Positions 22,969 to 34,686 are shown, counted from the first letter of the stretch. The stretch is DNA of 64,000 nucleotides from Microbacteriaceae bacterium X2B (GCA_005502445.1 SCPB01000002.1:1-64000); one strand, 5' to 3'. A program made the numbers and translations. The notes: generated from the sequence alone by a model not told the origin.

Positions 22969-25878
22969 ATGTTCGTCCTCCTCGCGCTGTTCGGCCTCGG
23001 AGCTCTCGTGCTCGCCCGGCTCACGCGGGTGCTCAAGAACCGCGTCTTCCTCGTCGCCGCGCTCGTGCCCCTCGTCGCGTTCGTCCACGCGCTCGCCGCG
23101 GGCCCCGGCATCCTCGCGGGCGATCCGCTCGTCGAGCGCGCCGCCTGGGTGCCTCAGCTGCAGCTGACCCTCGACCTCCTCATGGACCCGCTCTCGTGGG
23201 TCATCACGCTCATCGTCACCGGGGTGGGCTCGCTCGTCCTCCTCTACTGCGCCGCCTACTTCACGCGCGAGAGCGAGGGCATCGGTCGCTTCGCCGCGAC
23301 GCTCACGGCTTTCGCCGGTGCGATGTACGGGCTCGTGCTCTCGGAGGACGTCTTCCTGCTCTTCGTCTTCTGGGAGCTCACGAGCGTCTTCTCCTACCTC
23401 CTGATCGGTCACTACCAGGGCCGCAAGGCCAGCCGAGGCGCTGCGCTGCAGGCCCTCATCACGACGACCCTCGGCGGTCTCGTGATGCTCGTGGGGCTCG
23501 TCCTCCTCGCTCAGCAGGCCGGGAGCGCGAGCATCCCCGTGATCATCGCGACGGCGCCCGAGGGCCCGCTCACGACGACCGCGATCATCCTCGTGCTCGT
23601 CGGCGCGCTGTCGAAGTCGGCGATCCTGCCCTTCCACTTCTGGCTCCCCGGCGCGATGGCCGCCCCGACGCCCGTGAGCGCCTACCTGCACGCCGCCGCG
23701 ATGGTCAAGGCCGGCATCTACCTCATCGCACGCTTCGCGCCCGGCTTCGCCGACGTCGCGTCATGGCGCGAGCTGCTCGTGGGCCTCGGTCTCGCGACGA
23801 TGATCCTCGGTGGGTGGGTCGCCCTGCGGCAGACCGACCTGAAGCTCCTGCTCGCCTACGGCACCGTCAGTCAGCTCGGGTTCCTCGTCGTCATCACCGG
23901 GTGGGGCACGCGCGACGCGGCGCTCGCCGCGGGCGCGCTCCTCGTCGCGCACGCGCTGTTCAAGTCGACCCTGTTCCTCGTCGTCGGCATCATCGACCAC
24001 GGGGCGGGAACGCGCGACCTGCGCACCCTCTCGGGGCTCGGCCGCCGAGCGCCCGTCCTCGCGGGCGCCGCCGCGCTCGCCCTCGCGTCGATGGCGGGGC
24101 TGCCGCCGCTGTTCGGCTTCGTCGCGAAGGAGGCGGTGCTGCACGCGCTGCTCGTCGACGCGCGCGACGGCATGGCCCTCGCCGTGATCGCGGTCGTCGG
24201 CGTCGTGGTCGGGTCGGCGCTCACGGCGGCGTACAGCATCCGTTTCTTCTGGGGCGCGTTCTCGACCAAGCGCGACGTCGAGGATGTCGCTGCTCTCGGT
24301 CACGTCAGCCCCGGCTTCCTCCTCGCGCCGGCCGTGCTCGCGGTCGCGGGGCTCGCGCTCGGCCCCCTCGCCGCCCTGGCGGACGCCGGCATCGCCCCCG
24401 CCGCGGCCGAGCTGCCCGCCGTCGCGAGCGCGTCGAGCGAGGTCTACCACCTCACGCTCGAGCTCGGTCTCTCGCTCGAGCTCGGTCTCTCGCTCCTCGC
24501 CCTCCTCGCCGGCGTCGCGATCTTCCTCGCCCGCGAGCCCATCGCCCGGGTTCACGCGCGCGTGCACAGCCCGGTGAGCGCCTCCGAGCTGTACTGGGAC
24601 GCCGTCGGCGGGGTCGATCGCCTCGCCGTCCGCGTGACGACGCTCACCCAGCGCGGCTCGCTGCCGTTCTACCTCGGCGTGATCCTCGTCGTGTTCGTCG
24701 CGGGCACGGGCGCGACCCTGCTGATCGGCTCGAGCGGCCCCGGCGAGGTGCGGCTGTGGGACACCCCGGCGCAAGTGGCGATCGGCGTCGTCATGGTCGC
24801 GTCCGCCGTGGCGGCGACGCGCGCGCAGAAGCGCTTCACGGCCGTCCTCGTCGTCGGCGTCACGGGGTTCGGGATGTCCGCGCTCTTCGCGATCATGGGT
24901 GCGCCCGACCTCGCGATCACGCAGATCCTCGTCGAGCTCGTCACGCTCATCGCCTTCGTGCTCGTCCTGCGACGCCTGCCCGCCCAGCTCGGCGACCGCC
25001 ACGGCAGCACCCGCAAGGGGCTGCGCGCCGTCATCGCCGTTGCGGTGGGCACGACCATGGGCGTCATCGCGCTCGTCGCCGCGGGCGCCAGGACCGAGGA
25101 GCCCATCTCGCTCGCCTGGCCCGAGCTCGCCTACGAGATCGGCCAGGGCCGCAACACCGTCAACGTCGCCCTCGTCGACCTCCGCGCGTGGGACACCCTC
25201 GGCGAGCTCGCCGTCGTGATCGCGGCGGCGACGGGCGTCGCGAGCCTGCTGTTCATCCGCGGCCGCGACGATGCCCTGCCCCGCCCCGCGCGCGGCTCGG
25301 TCCGCCGCCGCGTCGAGCAGCGCCTCGACCGCGTGCGCGAGCAGGGCCGCCCGGGAGAGCTGCGCAACGCGTGGATCCTCGCCGGCCCCTCCCTGGACCC
25401 GCGCAACCGGTCGATCCTCCTCGAGGTCGTCGTGCGGCTGACCTTCCACGCGACGATCGTCGTCTCGATCTACCTGCTCTTCGCCGGCCACAACCTGCCG
25501 GGCGGCGGCTTCGCCGGCGGGCTCGTCGCGGGCCTCGCGCTCGTCGGCCGGTACCTCGCCGGCGGTCGGTACGAGCTCGGCGCGGCCGCTCCCGTGGGCG
25601 CGGGCGCCGTGCTCGGGACGGGCATGCTCCTCGCGGCGGGCACGGCAGCGGTCCCGCTGCTGCTGGGGGCGGATGCCCTGACCTCCGCCTTCATCAAGAC
25701 CGAGCTGCCCGTCCTCGGCCCCGTCGAGTTCGTCACCTCGACGATCTTCGACATCGGCGTCTACCTCATCGTCGTCGGACTCGTGCTCGACGTCCTTCGC
25801 AGCCTCGGCGCCGAGGTCGACCGCCAGGCCGACCCGGTCGAGCGCTCCGCGGCCCCGACGACAGGAGGGCGCTCGTGA
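22969..25878 (+). CDS. mrpA: Mrp Na+/H+ antiporter subunit A (with MrpB-like domain fused)
   Basis: 969 residues. The first two thirds are an NDH-1 ND5-like proton-channel subunit (LLFVFWELTSVFSYLLIGHYQGRKASRG, KSAILPFHFWLPGAMAAPTPVSAYLHAA); the last third carries the DUF4040 and MrpB-like helices (GHNLPGGGFAGGL, TSTIFDIGVYLIV), so no separate mrpB is needed. In the Mrp complex it is the largest subunit of a cation/proton antiporter for Na+ and alkali resistance. GAGGGAGG ribosome-binding site at 22958; first gene of six. Its stop overlaps mrpC (GTGA). Confidence 0.93.
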   Translation: MFVLLALFGLGALVLARLTRVLKNRVFLVAALVPLVAFVHALAAGPGILAGDPLVERAAWVPQLQLTLDLLMDPLSWVITLIVTGVGSLVLLYCAAYFTRESEGIGRFAATLTAFAGAMYGLVLSEDVFLLFVFWELTSVFSYLLIGHYQGRKASRGAALQALITTTLGGLVMLVGLVLLAQQAGSASIPVIIATAPEGPLTTTAIILVLVGALSKSAILPFHFWLPGAMAAPTPVSAYLHAAAMVKAGIYLIARFAPGFADVASWRELLVGLGLATMILGGWVALRQTDLKLLLAYGTVSQLGFLVVITGWGTRDAALAAGALLVAHALFKSTLFLVVGIIDHGAGTRDLRTLSGLGRRAPVLAGAAALALASMAGLPPLFGFVAKEAVLHALLVDARDGMALAVIAVVGVVVGSALTAAYSIRFFWGAFSTKRDVEDVAALGHVSPGFLLAPAVLAVAGLALGPLAALADAGIAPAAAELPAVASASSEVYHLTLELGLSLELGLSLLALLAGVAIFLAREPIARVHARVHSPVSASELYWDAVGGVDRLAVRVTTLTQRGSLPFYLGVILVVFVAGTGATLLIGSSGPGEVRLWDTPAQVAIGVVMVASAVAATRAQKRFTAVLVVGVTGFGMSALFAIMGAPDLAITQILVELVTLIAFVLVLRRLPAQLGDRHGSTRKGLRAVIAVAVGTTMGVIALVAAGARTEEPISLAWPELAYEIGQGRNTVNVALVDLRAWDTLGELAVVIAAATGVASLLFIRGRDDALPRPARGSVRRRVEQRLDRVREQGRPGELRNAWILAGPSLDPRNRSILLEVVVRLTFHATIVVSIYLLFAGHNLPGGGFAGGLVAGLALVGRYLAGGRYELGAAAPVGAGAVLGTGMLLAAGTAAVPLLLGADALTSAFIKTELPVLGPVEFVTSTIFDIGVYLIVVGLVLDVLRSLGAEVDRQADPVERSAAPTTGGRS

Positions 25879-26309
25879 CCGTCTCCCTCGTCCTCATCGT
25901 CATCATGTCGGCGATGTACGCGTGCGCCGTCTACCTGCTGCTCGAGCGCAGCCTGACGCGCGTGCTGCTCGGGTTCCTCCTCGCCGGCAACGCGACGAAC
26001 CTGCTCATCCTGATCATGGTCGGCGAGGCGGGCATCGCGCCGATCTTCGACGAGTCGATCGACCCGGCCGAGTACACCGACCCGCTCCCGCAGGCGCTCA
26101 TCCTCACCGCGATCGTCATCACCTTCGCCGTCTCCGCCTTCCTGCTCGCGCTCATCTACCGCTCCTGGAGGCTCGCGAACGCCGACGACTTCAGCGACGA
26201 CGCCGACGACCTCGCCCTGCGCGACGGCGCCGTCGTCATCGAGGCGGAGGAGACCCTCCCCGAGGCCTCCACGACCGACTTCCCGCTCGAGCGGGAGGAG
26301 CCCCGATGA
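25875..26309 (+). CDS. mrpC: Mrp antiporter subunit C
   Basis: 144 residues, NuoK-like with three helices (LVLIVIMSAMYACAVYLLL, GFLLAGNATNLLILI, DPLPQALILTAIVITFAVSAF). The DPLPQALVLTAIVI-type motif is the family hallmark. The acidic C-terminal extension beyond residue 110 is longer than in many MrpC. GTG start overlaps the mrpA stop; ATGA overlap with mrpD. Confidence 0.92.
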   Translation: MTVSLVLIVIMSAMYACAVYLLLERSLTRVLLGFLLAGNATNLLILIMVGEAGIAPIFDESIDPAEYTDPLPQALILTAIVITFAVSAFLLALIYRSWRLANADDFSDDADDLALRDGAVVIEAEETLPEASTTDFPLEREEPR

Positions 26310-27883
26310 CCGCCCTCGTCCCTCTCGTCGTGCTCGTGCCCCTCCTCGGGGCCGCGCTCACCCTCGTCGTCGGCCGCCGCCCGCGCCCGCAGAGGGTCAT
26401 CGCGATCGGCGCTCTCGTCATCGAGCTGATCATCGGCATCGTCCTGCTGATCCACGTCGATCAGGTCGCCCCGCTCGTGATGGAGGTCGGCGGCTGGCAG
26501 GCGCCCTTCGGCATCGTGCTCGTCGTCGACCGCCTCGCGGCGCTCATGATCGTGGTGTCGTCGATCGTCCTGCTCGCGGTGCTCGTGTTCTCGGTCGGCC
26601 AGGGTCTCGCCGACGGGGATGAGGAGACCCCGGTCTCGATCTACAACCCGACCTACCTCATCCTCACGACGGGCGTCATGGTCGCGTTCATCGCGGGCGA
26701 CCTCTTCAACCTCTACGTCGGGTTCGAGATCCTGCTCGTGTCGAGCTACGTGCTCATCACGCTCGGCGGCACCGAGTCCCGCATCCGGGCCGGCGTCACG
26801 TACGTCGTCGTGAGCCTGCTGTCGTCGCTGCTCTTCCTCGCCTCGATCGCGATGATCTACGGCGCGCTCGGTACCGTGACGATCGCCCAGATCGCGCAGC
26901 GCATCGACGAGCTCCCGGTCGACGTGCAGATCCTCCTGCACGTCATGCTCCTCGTCGCCTTCGGCATCAAGGCGGCCGTCTTCCCGCTCTCGTTCTGGCT
27001 GCCCGACTCCTACCCGACGGCGCCCGCGCCCGTCACGGCGGCGTTCGCGGGCCTGCTGACGAAGATCGGCGTGTACGCGATCATCCGCGTCGAGACGGTC
27101 ATCTTCCCCGGCCCCGAGCTCAACCCCGCGCTCATGGTGCTCGCGCTGCTCACGATGGTCGTCGGCGCGCTCGGCGCCGTCGCGCAGGCCGACATCAAGC
27201 GGATCCTGTCGTTCACGCTCGTGAGCCACATCGGCTACATGATCCTCGGCGTCGCGCTCGGCACGGTCGAAGGAACCGCCGCGGCGATCTTCTACATCGT
27301 CCATCACATCGTCGTGCAGACGACGCTCTTCCTCGCTGCGGGCCTCATCGAGCGCGAGGCCGGCAGCACCTCGATCACGCGCATCGGCGGCCTGCTCGCG
27401 AGCGCTCCCGTCGTCGCCGCGCTCTTCTTCATCCCCGCCCTCAACCTCGGCGGCATCCCGCCCTTCTCCGGGTTCCTCGGCAAGCTCGGCCTCTTCCAGG
27501 CGGCGGCGCAGCAGGGGGATGCCCTCGCCTACGCCCTCATCGGCGCCGGAGCCCTCGTCTCCCTCCTCACCCTCTACGCGCTCATCCGCGTCTGGAACCT
27601 CGCGTTCTGGCGCTCGGCCGATGCGGTGGAGGGCGATGAATCGCGACTCCTCCGCTCCGTCGAGGAGGCCCCCATGAGCACGTCGACCGTGTCCGGCGCC
27701 CGCACGACCCCTCGCCTCATGACCCTCTCGACGGCCGGGATGGTCGCGGTCGGCGTCGCGCTCACGGTGTTCGCCGGGCCGGTCTACGGCGTCGCGAGCC
27801 GCGCGGGTGAGAACCTCGACGGCCCCGGCGCGTACATCCAGATGGTCTTCCCGCTCTCGAGCGAGGGCGGTGAGCTCGAGTGA
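26306..27883 (+). CDS. mrpD: Mrp antiporter subunit D
   Basis: 525 residues, a second ND2/ND4/ND5-like proton-channel subunit with about 14 helices. Seen: AGDLFNLYVGFEILLVSSYVL with the key Glu, KAAVFPLSFWLPDSYPTAPAPVTAAFAGLLTKIGVYA with the channel Lys, and GGIPPFSGFLGKLGL. ATG 26306 overlaps the mrpC stop by 4 nt. A long polar insert lies between the last two helices (residues about 440-475). Confidence 0.93.
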   Translation: MTALVPLVVLVPLLGAALTLVVGRRPRPQRVIAIGALVIELIIGIVLLIHVDQVAPLVMEVGGWQAPFGIVLVVDRLAALMIVVSSIVLLAVLVFSVGQGLADGDEETPVSIYNPTYLILTTGVMVAFIAGDLFNLYVGFEILLVSSYVLITLGGTESRIRAGVTYVVVSLLSSLLFLASIAMIYGALGTVTIAQIAQRIDELPVDVQILLHVMLLVAFGIKAAVFPLSFWLPDSYPTAPAPVTAAFAGLLTKIGVYAIIRVETVIFPGPELNPALMVLALLTMVVGALGAVAQADIKRILSFTLVSHIGYMILGVALGTVEGTAAAIFYIVHHIVVQTTLFLAAGLIEREAGSTSITRIGGLLASAPVVAALFFIPALNLGGIPPFSGFLGKLGLFQAAAQQGDALAYALIGAGALVSLLTLYALIRVWNLAFWRSADAVEGDESRLLRSVEEAPMSTSTVSGARTTPRLMTLSTAGMVAVGVALTVFAGPVYGVASRAGENLDGPGAYIQMVFPLSSEGGELE

Positions 27884-28434
27884 CCGATCACGAGTCGCGC
27901 GTGCTCGAGCGCGAGCGCGTCCCCCTCCGTCAGCAGCTGCCGCTCCTGGTGGCGCTCGTGCTGCTCTGGATGATGCTGTGGGGCTCGGTCACGGTGCTCA
28001 CCATCCTCACCGGCGCCGTCGTCGCCGTCCTCGTCACGCGAACCCTCTACCTCCCGCCGGTCGCGCTCTCCGGCCGGTTCCATCTCGGCTGGATGCTGGC
28101 GTTCCTCCTGCGCTTCGCCGTCGATCTCGTCGTCGCCTCGGTCGAGGTCGCCTGGTACGCCTTCCGTCCGGCGGGCGTGCGGCGGAACGCCGTCATCCGC
28201 GTCGACCTCACGACGCGCAGCGACCTCGTGCTCACGGGCACGGCGCTCGCCGTCTCCCTCGTCCCCGGCTCGGTCGTGCTCGAGGTGGATCGCCCGAACT
28301 CGGTGCTCTACGTGCATTCGCTCGGCATCGACACGCCGGAGCGCGTCGAGACCACGCGCGCGCACGTGCTCGAGTACGAGCGGCGACTGCTGCGGGCCAT
28401 CGGCTCGCGCGAGGAGTGGGAGGCGGTGCGATGA
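27880..28434 (+). CDS. mrpE: Mrp antiporter subunit E
   Basis: 184 residues with two N-terminal helices and a cytosolic domain. The conserved region SLVPGSVVLEVD and the following LYVHSLG are typical. GTG at 27880 overlaps the mrpD stop (GTGA) and its own stop overlaps mrpF (ATGA). Confidence 0.9.
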   Translation: MTDHESRVLERERVPLRQQLPLLVALVLLWMMLWGSVTVLTILTGAVVAVLVTRTLYLPPVALSGRFHLGWMLAFLLRFAVDLVVASVEVAWYAFRPAGVRRNAVIRVDLTTRSDLVLTGTALAVSLVPGSVVLEVDRPNSVLYVHSLGIDTPERVETTRAHVLEYERRLLRAIGSREEWEAVR

Positions 28435-28760
28435 GCATCCTCATCATCATCGCGAGCGCGATCCTCTCGGTCGCCGCGATCGTCGCCCTGTGGCGCGTCG
28501 TGCGCGGCCCGAGCATCGTCGACCGCGTCATCGGCTCGGACGTCCTGCTGACGACCCTCATCCTCGTCGTCGGCACCGAGATGGTCGCGACGGGCCACAC
28601 CCGCACGATCCCCCTCATGGTCGTGCTCGCGGCGACCGCGCTCCTCGGCACCGTCGCGGTCGCGCGCTTCGTGACTCGGCCCGAGGCGACCGCGACTCAC
28701 ACGGCGGCCACCGGGTCGGCCTCCGCGCGGCCCGACGAAACCGAGAAGGGGATGGACTGA
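28431..28760 (+). CDS. mrpF: Mrp antiporter subunit F
   Basis: 109 residues, three helices. The VRGPSIVDRVIGSDVLLTT segment with its Asp residues is the MrpF signature. A polar Thr/Ala-rich tail of about 20 residues follows the last helix. Its stop overlaps the mrpG start by one base. Confidence 0.9.
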   Translation: MSILIIIASAILSVAAIVALWRVVRGPSIVDRVIGSDVLLTTLILVVGTEMVATGHTRTIPLMVVLAATALLGTVAVARFVTRPEATATHTAATGSASARPDETEKGMD

Positions 28761-29215
28761 TGGTCGACGCCGAGCCGTGGGCGAGCATCCTCGACATCGT
28801 CGCGGGCGTGCTGCTCGTCGGCGGCGCGCTCCTGTCGCTCGCGGCCGCCGCCGGTCTCGTCCGCTTCCCCGACGCGCTCAGCCGCCTGCACGCCGCGACC
28901 AAGCCGCAGATCCTCGGCCTCGTGCTCGTCGTCGTCGCGCTCGCGCTCAGCCAGCGCAGCTGGGCCGCATTGCTTGTCCTCACCCCCGTCATCGTGCTGC
29001 AGATGCTCACGGCGCCCATCTCGGCCCACATGGTCGGCCGCGCCGGCTACCGCACGGGAGACTTCGACGCGTCGACGCTCGTGGTCGACGAACTGGCGGC
29101 GGATGTCGCGGACGCGGGTCGTTCGGACCTCCCCGGCTCGGCCGAGCCGACCGACCGCCCAACCGGTCGAGCGCCTCGGTCCGACGCGTCGGGGGAGCCC
29201 TCCGGCGAGGCATAA
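28760..29215 (+). CDS. mrpG: Mrp antiporter subunit G
   Basis: 151 residues. Three helices and the family motif VRFPDALSRLHAATKPQILGL are present. A Pro/Ser-rich cytosolic tail of about 45 residues is longer than usual. Last gene of the operon; its TAA stop (29213) forms the start of the TAAACT -10 box of ilvD. Confidence 0.9.
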   Translation: MVDAEPWASILDIVAGVLLVGGALLSLAAAAGLVRFPDALSRLHAATKPQILGLVLVVVALALSQRSWAALLVLTPVIVLQMLTAPISAHMVGRAGYRTGDFDASTLVVDELAADVADAGRSDLPGSAEPTDRPTGRAPRSDASGEPSGEA

Positions 29216-29218
29216 ACT
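29213..29218 (+). promoter_or_regulatory. -10 element TAAACT of a leaderless promoter for ilvD
   Basis: TAAACT ends 6 nt before ATG 29225 and overlaps the mrpG stop codon. No ribosome-binding site precedes ilvD. Confidence 0.55.
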
Positions 29219-29224
29219 CGACCC

Positions 29225-30919
29225 ATGTCGGAGATCGACCACAAGCCCCGTTCCCGCGTCGTCACGGACGGCATCGAAGCCACGACCTCGCGCGGCATGC
29301 TGCGCGCCGTCGGGATGGGCGACGACGACTGGGACAAGGCGCAGATCGGCATCGCGAGCTCGTGGAACGAGATCACGCCGTGCAACCTCTCGCTCGGGCG
29401 CCTTGCGCAGGCCGCGAAGGAGGGCGTCCACGCCGGCGGCGGCTACCCGCTGCAGTTCGGCACCGTGAGCGTCTCCGACGGCATCTCGATGGGCCACGAG
29501 GGCATGCACTTCTCGCTCGTGAGCCGCGAGGTCATCGCCGACAGCGTCGAGACCGTGATGCAGGCCGAGCGCCTCGACGGCTCCGTGCTCCTCGCCGGCT
29601 GCGACAAGTCCATCCCCGGCATGCTCATGGCCGCCGCGCGCCTGGACCTCGCGAGCGTCTTCCTCTACGCGGGCTCGATCGCGCCCGGCTGGGTCAAGCT
29701 CAGCGACGGCACCGAGAAGCCCATCACGATCATCGACTCGTTCGAGGCGGTCGGCGCGGTCAAGGCCGGCAAGATGAGCGCGGAGGACGCCCACCGCATC
29801 GAGTGCGCCTTCGCCCCCGGCGAGGGCGCGTGCGGCGGCATGTACACGGCGAACACGATGGCCTCGGTCGCCGAGGCGCTCGGCCTCAGCCTGCCGGGCT
29901 CGGCGAGCCCCGCGAGCTACGACCGCCGCCGCGACATGTACGCCCACCGCTCGGGCGAGGCGGTCGTCAACCTGCTCAATAAGGGCATCACCGCCCGGCA
30001 GATCCTGACGAAGGAGGCGTTCGAGAACGCCGTGACCGTCGCGATGGCGCTCGGCGGCTCGACGAACGTCGTGCTCCACATCCTCGCGATCGCGAACGAG
30101 GCCGAGGTGCCCTTCACGCTCGACGACTTCAACCGCATCGGCAACCGGGTGCCCCACATCGGCGACCTCAAGCCCTTCGGCCAGTACGTCATGAACGACG
30201 TCGACCGCCAGGGCGGGCTCCCCGTGCTGCTCAAGGCGCTCCTCGACGCGGGCCTCCTGCACGGCGACGTCATGACCGTGACGGGGAGGACGATGGCCGA
30301 GAACCTCGCCGAGCTGAACCCCGACCCGCTCGACGGCGAGGTGCTCCGCTCGCTCGACAACCCGATCCATGCCACGGGCGGCATCACCATCCTCCACGGC
30401 TCGTTCGCCCCCGAGGGCGCGGTCGTGAAGACCGCCGGATTCGATGCCGCCGTCTTCGAGGGGCCGGCGCGCGTGTTCGAGCGCGAGCGCGCCGCGATGG
30501 ACGCCCTGACCGCCGGCGAGATCTCCGCTGGCGACGTCGTCGTCATCCGCTACGAGGGCCCCAAGGGCGGCCCCGGCATGCGCGAGATGCTCGCGATCAC
30601 GGCCGCCATCAAGGGGGCTGGGCTCGGAAAAGATGTACTACTCTTGACCGACGGTCGATTCTCAGGCGGCACAACCGGACTGTGCATCGGCCACATAGCT
30701 CCCGAAGCGGTCGACGCTGGTCCGATCGCCTTCGTGCGCGATGGTGATCTCATACGGGTCGATATCGCTGCTCGCTCCCTCGACCTACTGGTCGACGCAG
30801 ACGAGCTGGAGGCGCGCCGCACCGGCTGGGCGCCCCTGCCTCCGCGCTACACCCGTGGCGTTCTCGCCAAGTACTCGAAGCTCGTGCGCTCCGCTGCGGA
30901 GGGCGCGGTCACCGGGTAG
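29225..30919 (+). CDS. ilvD: dihydroxy-acid dehydratase
   Basis: 564 residues; dehydrates 2,3-dihydroxy-isovalerate and -3-methylvalerate to the 2-oxo acids in valine/isoleucine synthesis. Iron-sulfur ligands are in [12 protein letters not shown] and [13 protein letters not shown], and the C-terminal [15 protein letters not shown] is the usual late motif. The last quarter (about 30620-30830) uses codons rare elsewhere here (GTA, CTA, TTG, ATA, ACA), although the protein stays conserved. First of four ilv genes and probably leaderless. Confidence 0.94.
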   Translation: MSEIDHKPRSRVVTDGIEATTSRGMLRAVGMGDDDWDKAQIGIASSWNEITPCNLSLGRLAQAAKEGVHAGGGYPLQFGTVSVSDGISMGHEGMHFSLVSREVIADSVETVMQAERLDGSVLLAGCDKSIPGMLMAAARLDLASVFLYAGSIAPGWVKLSDGTEKPITIIDSFEAVGAVKAGKMSAEDAHRIECAFAPGEGACGGMYTANTMASVAEALGLSLPGSASPASYDRRRDMYAHRSGEAVVNLLNKGITARQILTKEAFENAVTVAMALGGSTNVVLHILAIANEAEVPFTLDDFNRIGNRVPHIGDLKPFGQYVMNDVDRQGGLPVLLKALLDAGLLHGDVMTVTGRTMAENLAELNPDPLDGEVLRSLDNPIHATGGITILHGSFAPEGAVVKTAGFDAAVFEGPARVFERERAAMDALTAGEISAGDVVVIRYEGPKGGPGMREMLAITAAIKGAGLGKDVLLLTDGRFSGGTTGLCIGHIAPEAVDAGPIAFVRDGDLIRVDIAARSLDLLVDADELEARRTGWAPLPPRYTRGVLAKYSKLVRSAAEGAVTG

Positions 30920-30962
30920 TCAGGCGCTCACCCTCCCTCGCACACGACCTCAGGACTCCTTC

Positions 30963-32762
30963 ATGCCTACGGAAGCAACCCCCGTGCCGGGCCCGTCCGC
31001 GCCGTCCCGCTCCGAGCCGCCCGTGCTCACGGGGTCCGGCGCCATCCTCGCCTCGCTCGAGAAGCTCGGCGTCACCGACGTCTTCGGCCTCCCCGGCGGC
31101 GCCATCATGCCGTTCTACGACGAGCTCATGGCCTCGACCGCCATCCGTCACATCCTCGTCCGCCACGAGCAGGGCGCGGGCCACGCCGCCGAAGGCTACG
31201 CCGCGGCGAGCGGGCGCCTCGGCGTCTGCATCGCGACCTCCGGCCCCGGCGCGACGAACCTCGTGACGGCGATCGCGGATGCCTACATGGACTCCGTCCC
31301 GCTCCTCGCGATCACCGGCCAGGTCTTCTCGACCTCGATGGGGACGGACGCGTTCCAGGAGGTCGACATCACGGGCATCACGATGCCCATCACGAAGCAC
31401 TCCTTCCTCGTCACCAAGCCCGAGGACGTCCCCGGCGTGCTCGCCGCGGCCGTGCACATCGCGACGACCGGTCGCCCCGGCCCCGTGCTCGTCGACGTCA
31501 CGAAGGACGCCCAGCAGAAGTCGGCGCCGTTCATCTGGCCGCCGAAGATCGACCTCCCCGGCTACCGACCGGTGACGAAAGCGCACGGCAAGCAGATCAA
31601 CGCCGCCGCCCAGCTCATCGCCGAGTCGCGCCGCCCCGTGCTCTACGTCGGCGGCGGCGTCATCCGTGCTGGCGCCCACGCCGAGCTCCTGCGCTTCGCG
31701 GAGGAGACGGGCGCCCCCGTCGTCACGACGCTCATGGCGCGCGGCGCGTTCCCCGACTCGCACCAGCAGAACCTCGGCATGCCGGGGATGCACGGCACCG
31801 TCCCCTCGGTGCTCGCGCTCCAGGAGAGCGACCTGCTCATCGCCCTCGGCGCGCGCTTCGACGACCGCGTGACCGGCAAGGTGAGCGAGTTCGCCCCGCA
31901 CGCCAAGGTCATCCACGTCGACATCGACCCCGCCGAGATCGGCAAGATCCGCGCCGCCGACGTGCCGATCGTGGGCGACGCCCGCGAGGTGCTCCTCGAC
32001 CTGCTGCCCGCCTACCGCGACGCGGCGAAGGCGGTGAAGCCCGACTTCTCCGACTGGTGGAAGCGCATCGAGAGCCTCCGCACCCAGTACCCGCTCGGCT
32101 ACACGTTGCCCGACGACGGCCTCCTGTCGCCGCAGTGGGTCATCCAGAAGATCGGCGAGCTCTCGGGCCCCGAGGCCGTCTACGCCGCGGGCGTCGGCCA
32201 GCACCAGATGTGGGCCGCGCAGTTCATCAAGTACGAGCGCCCCGGCTCGTGGCTCAACTCCGGCGGCGCCGGCACGATGGGCTACGCCGTGCCCGCCGCG
32301 ATGGGCGCGAAGGTCGCTCAGCCCGACCGCCTCGTGTGGGCGATCGACGGCGACGGCTGCTTCCAGATGACCAATCAGGAGCTCGCGACCTGCACGATCA
32401 ACGAGATCCCGATCAAGGTCGCCGTCATCAACAACTCCTCGCTCGGCATGGTCCGCCAGTGGCAGACGCTGTTCTACGACGGCCGCCACTCGTTCACCGA
32501 CCTCAACACCGGGCACGACACGGCGATGATCCCTGACTTCATCAAGATGGCCGACGCCTACGGCGCGCTGGGCATCCGCGTCACGAAGCCGGAGGAGGTC
32601 GAGCCGGCCATCCGCCTCGCGATGGAGACCAACGACCGCCCCGTCGTCATCGACTTCATCGTCAGCCGCGACGCGATGGTGTGGCCGATGGTGCCGCAGG
32701 GCGTCGGCAACTCGCAAGTGCAGTACGCGCGCGACCACGCGCCCGAGTGGGAGAGGGAGTAA
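30963..32762 (+). CDS. ilvB: acetolactate synthase, large (catalytic) subunit
   Basis: 599-residue ThDP enzyme making acetolactate or acetohydroxybutyrate from pyruvate. The catalytic Glu is in [17 protein letters not shown]; the ThDP-binding GDGCFQM...NN motif is near residue 462. The frame is open from 30741, but ATG 30963 with an AGGA ribosome-binding site gives the family's normal N-terminus. ilvN follows 3 bp later, as expected for a two-subunit enzyme regulated by valine. Confidence 0.94.
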   Translation: MPTEATPVPGPSAPSRSEPPVLTGSGAILASLEKLGVTDVFGLPGGAIMPFYDELMASTAIRHILVRHEQGAGHAAEGYAAASGRLGVCIATSGPGATNLVTAIADAYMDSVPLLAITGQVFSTSMGTDAFQEVDITGITMPITKHSFLVTKPEDVPGVLAAAVHIATTGRPGPVLVDVTKDAQQKSAPFIWPPKIDLPGYRPVTKAHGKQINAAAQLIAESRRPVLYVGGGVIRAGAHAELLRFAEETGAPVVTTLMARGAFPDSHQQNLGMPGMHGTVPSVLALQESDLLIALGARFDDRVTGKVSEFAPHAKVIHVDIDPAEIGKIRAADVPIVGDAREVLLDLLPAYRDAAKAVKPDFSDWWKRIESLRTQYPLGYTLPDDGLLSPQWVIQKIGELSGPEAVYAAGVGQHQMWAAQFIKYERPGSWLNSGGAGTMGYAVPAAMGAKVAQPDRLVWAIDGDGCFQMTNQELATCTINEIPIKVAVINNSSLGMVRQWQTLFYDGRHSFTDLNTGHDTAMIPDFIKMADAYGALGIRVTKPEEVEPAIRLAMETNDRPVVIDFIVSRDAMVWPMVPQGVGNSQVQYARDHAPEWERE

Positions 32763-32765
32763 CCC

Positions 32766-34365
<1,600 letters not shown>

Positions 34366-34403
34366 CATCGACGCCGTCCGCGATGCGGGCGCTGTGCGTG
34401 CCG

Positions 34404-34429
34404 GTTCCGATGCGCTCGCGCATCGGAAC
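34404..34429 (+). terminator. hairpin downstream of ilvC
   Basis: Perfect 11-bp stem (GTTCCGATGCG / CGCATCGGAAC), 4-nt loop CTCG, no T-run. May stabilise the 3' end or act with the next hairpin. Confidence 0.45.
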
Positions 34430-34467
34430 GCCGACGGTTCAGCCGCCCGCTGGTCGCGGGTCGTGAC

Positions 34468-34501
34468 GAGGCCGGTCGCCCCACTCGGGGTGGCCGGCCT
34501 C
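34468..34501 (+). terminator. probable ilv operon terminator
   Basis: 15-bp stem GAGGCCGGTCGCCCC / GGGGTGGCCGGCCTC, loop ACTC. One G-U pair and one mismatch. About 100 bp after the ilvC stop. Confidence 0.6.
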
Positions 34502-34508
34502 TCGCGAT

Positions 34509-34568
34509 TCACACTGCTTCCGAGTTCGCACACTGGGTCATCGGTGTGCGGCGTCCGAAGCCGTGTGA
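34509..34568. repeat. 60-bp imperfect palindrome (hairpin element)
   Basis: Arms of 26 nt (34510-34535 and 34542-34567) beginning CACACTGCTTC and ending GAAGCCGTGTG with a 6-nt loop. Shares ATTCACAC and TCGCAC blocks and overall shape with the palindrome at 8547-8616. Confidence 0.6.
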
Positions 34569-34609
34569 GAAGCGCCCGCTCACGCGCGAAGCCGGCGGGT
34601 GGCAGCACG

Positions 34610-34682
34610 CCTGCACCCCGCGAGCGCGCCTGCACCCGCGAGCGCGCCGCACCCCGCGAGCGCGCCTGCACCCGCGAGCGCG
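34610..34682. repeat. 18/19-bp tandem repeat, four units
   Basis: Units CCTGCACC(C)CGCGAGCGCG at 34610, 34629, 34647 and 34665, nearly identical; units 1 and 3 have an extra C or a CTG-to-CG change, giving an A-B-A-B pattern. It lies immediately downstream of the DUF1353 gene stop. With the hairpins it fills the 321-bp gap after ilvC; no gene is seen there. Confidence 0.8.
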
Positions 34683-34686
34683 CGGG

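Noticed and set aside
19291-23691. 1466-residue open frame on the minus strand across gntR, otsA, otsB and mrpA
   Set aside because: Its only meaningful part is antisense to genes with clear families; composition is that of a shadow frame.
22485-25877. Long plus-strand frame ahead of mrpC
   Set aside because: Shadow of otsB and mrpA; only the part from GTG 25875 is a gene (mrpC).
34610-34682. CRISPR array
   Set aside because: Units are contiguous 18/19-mers without spacers and no cas genes are present.
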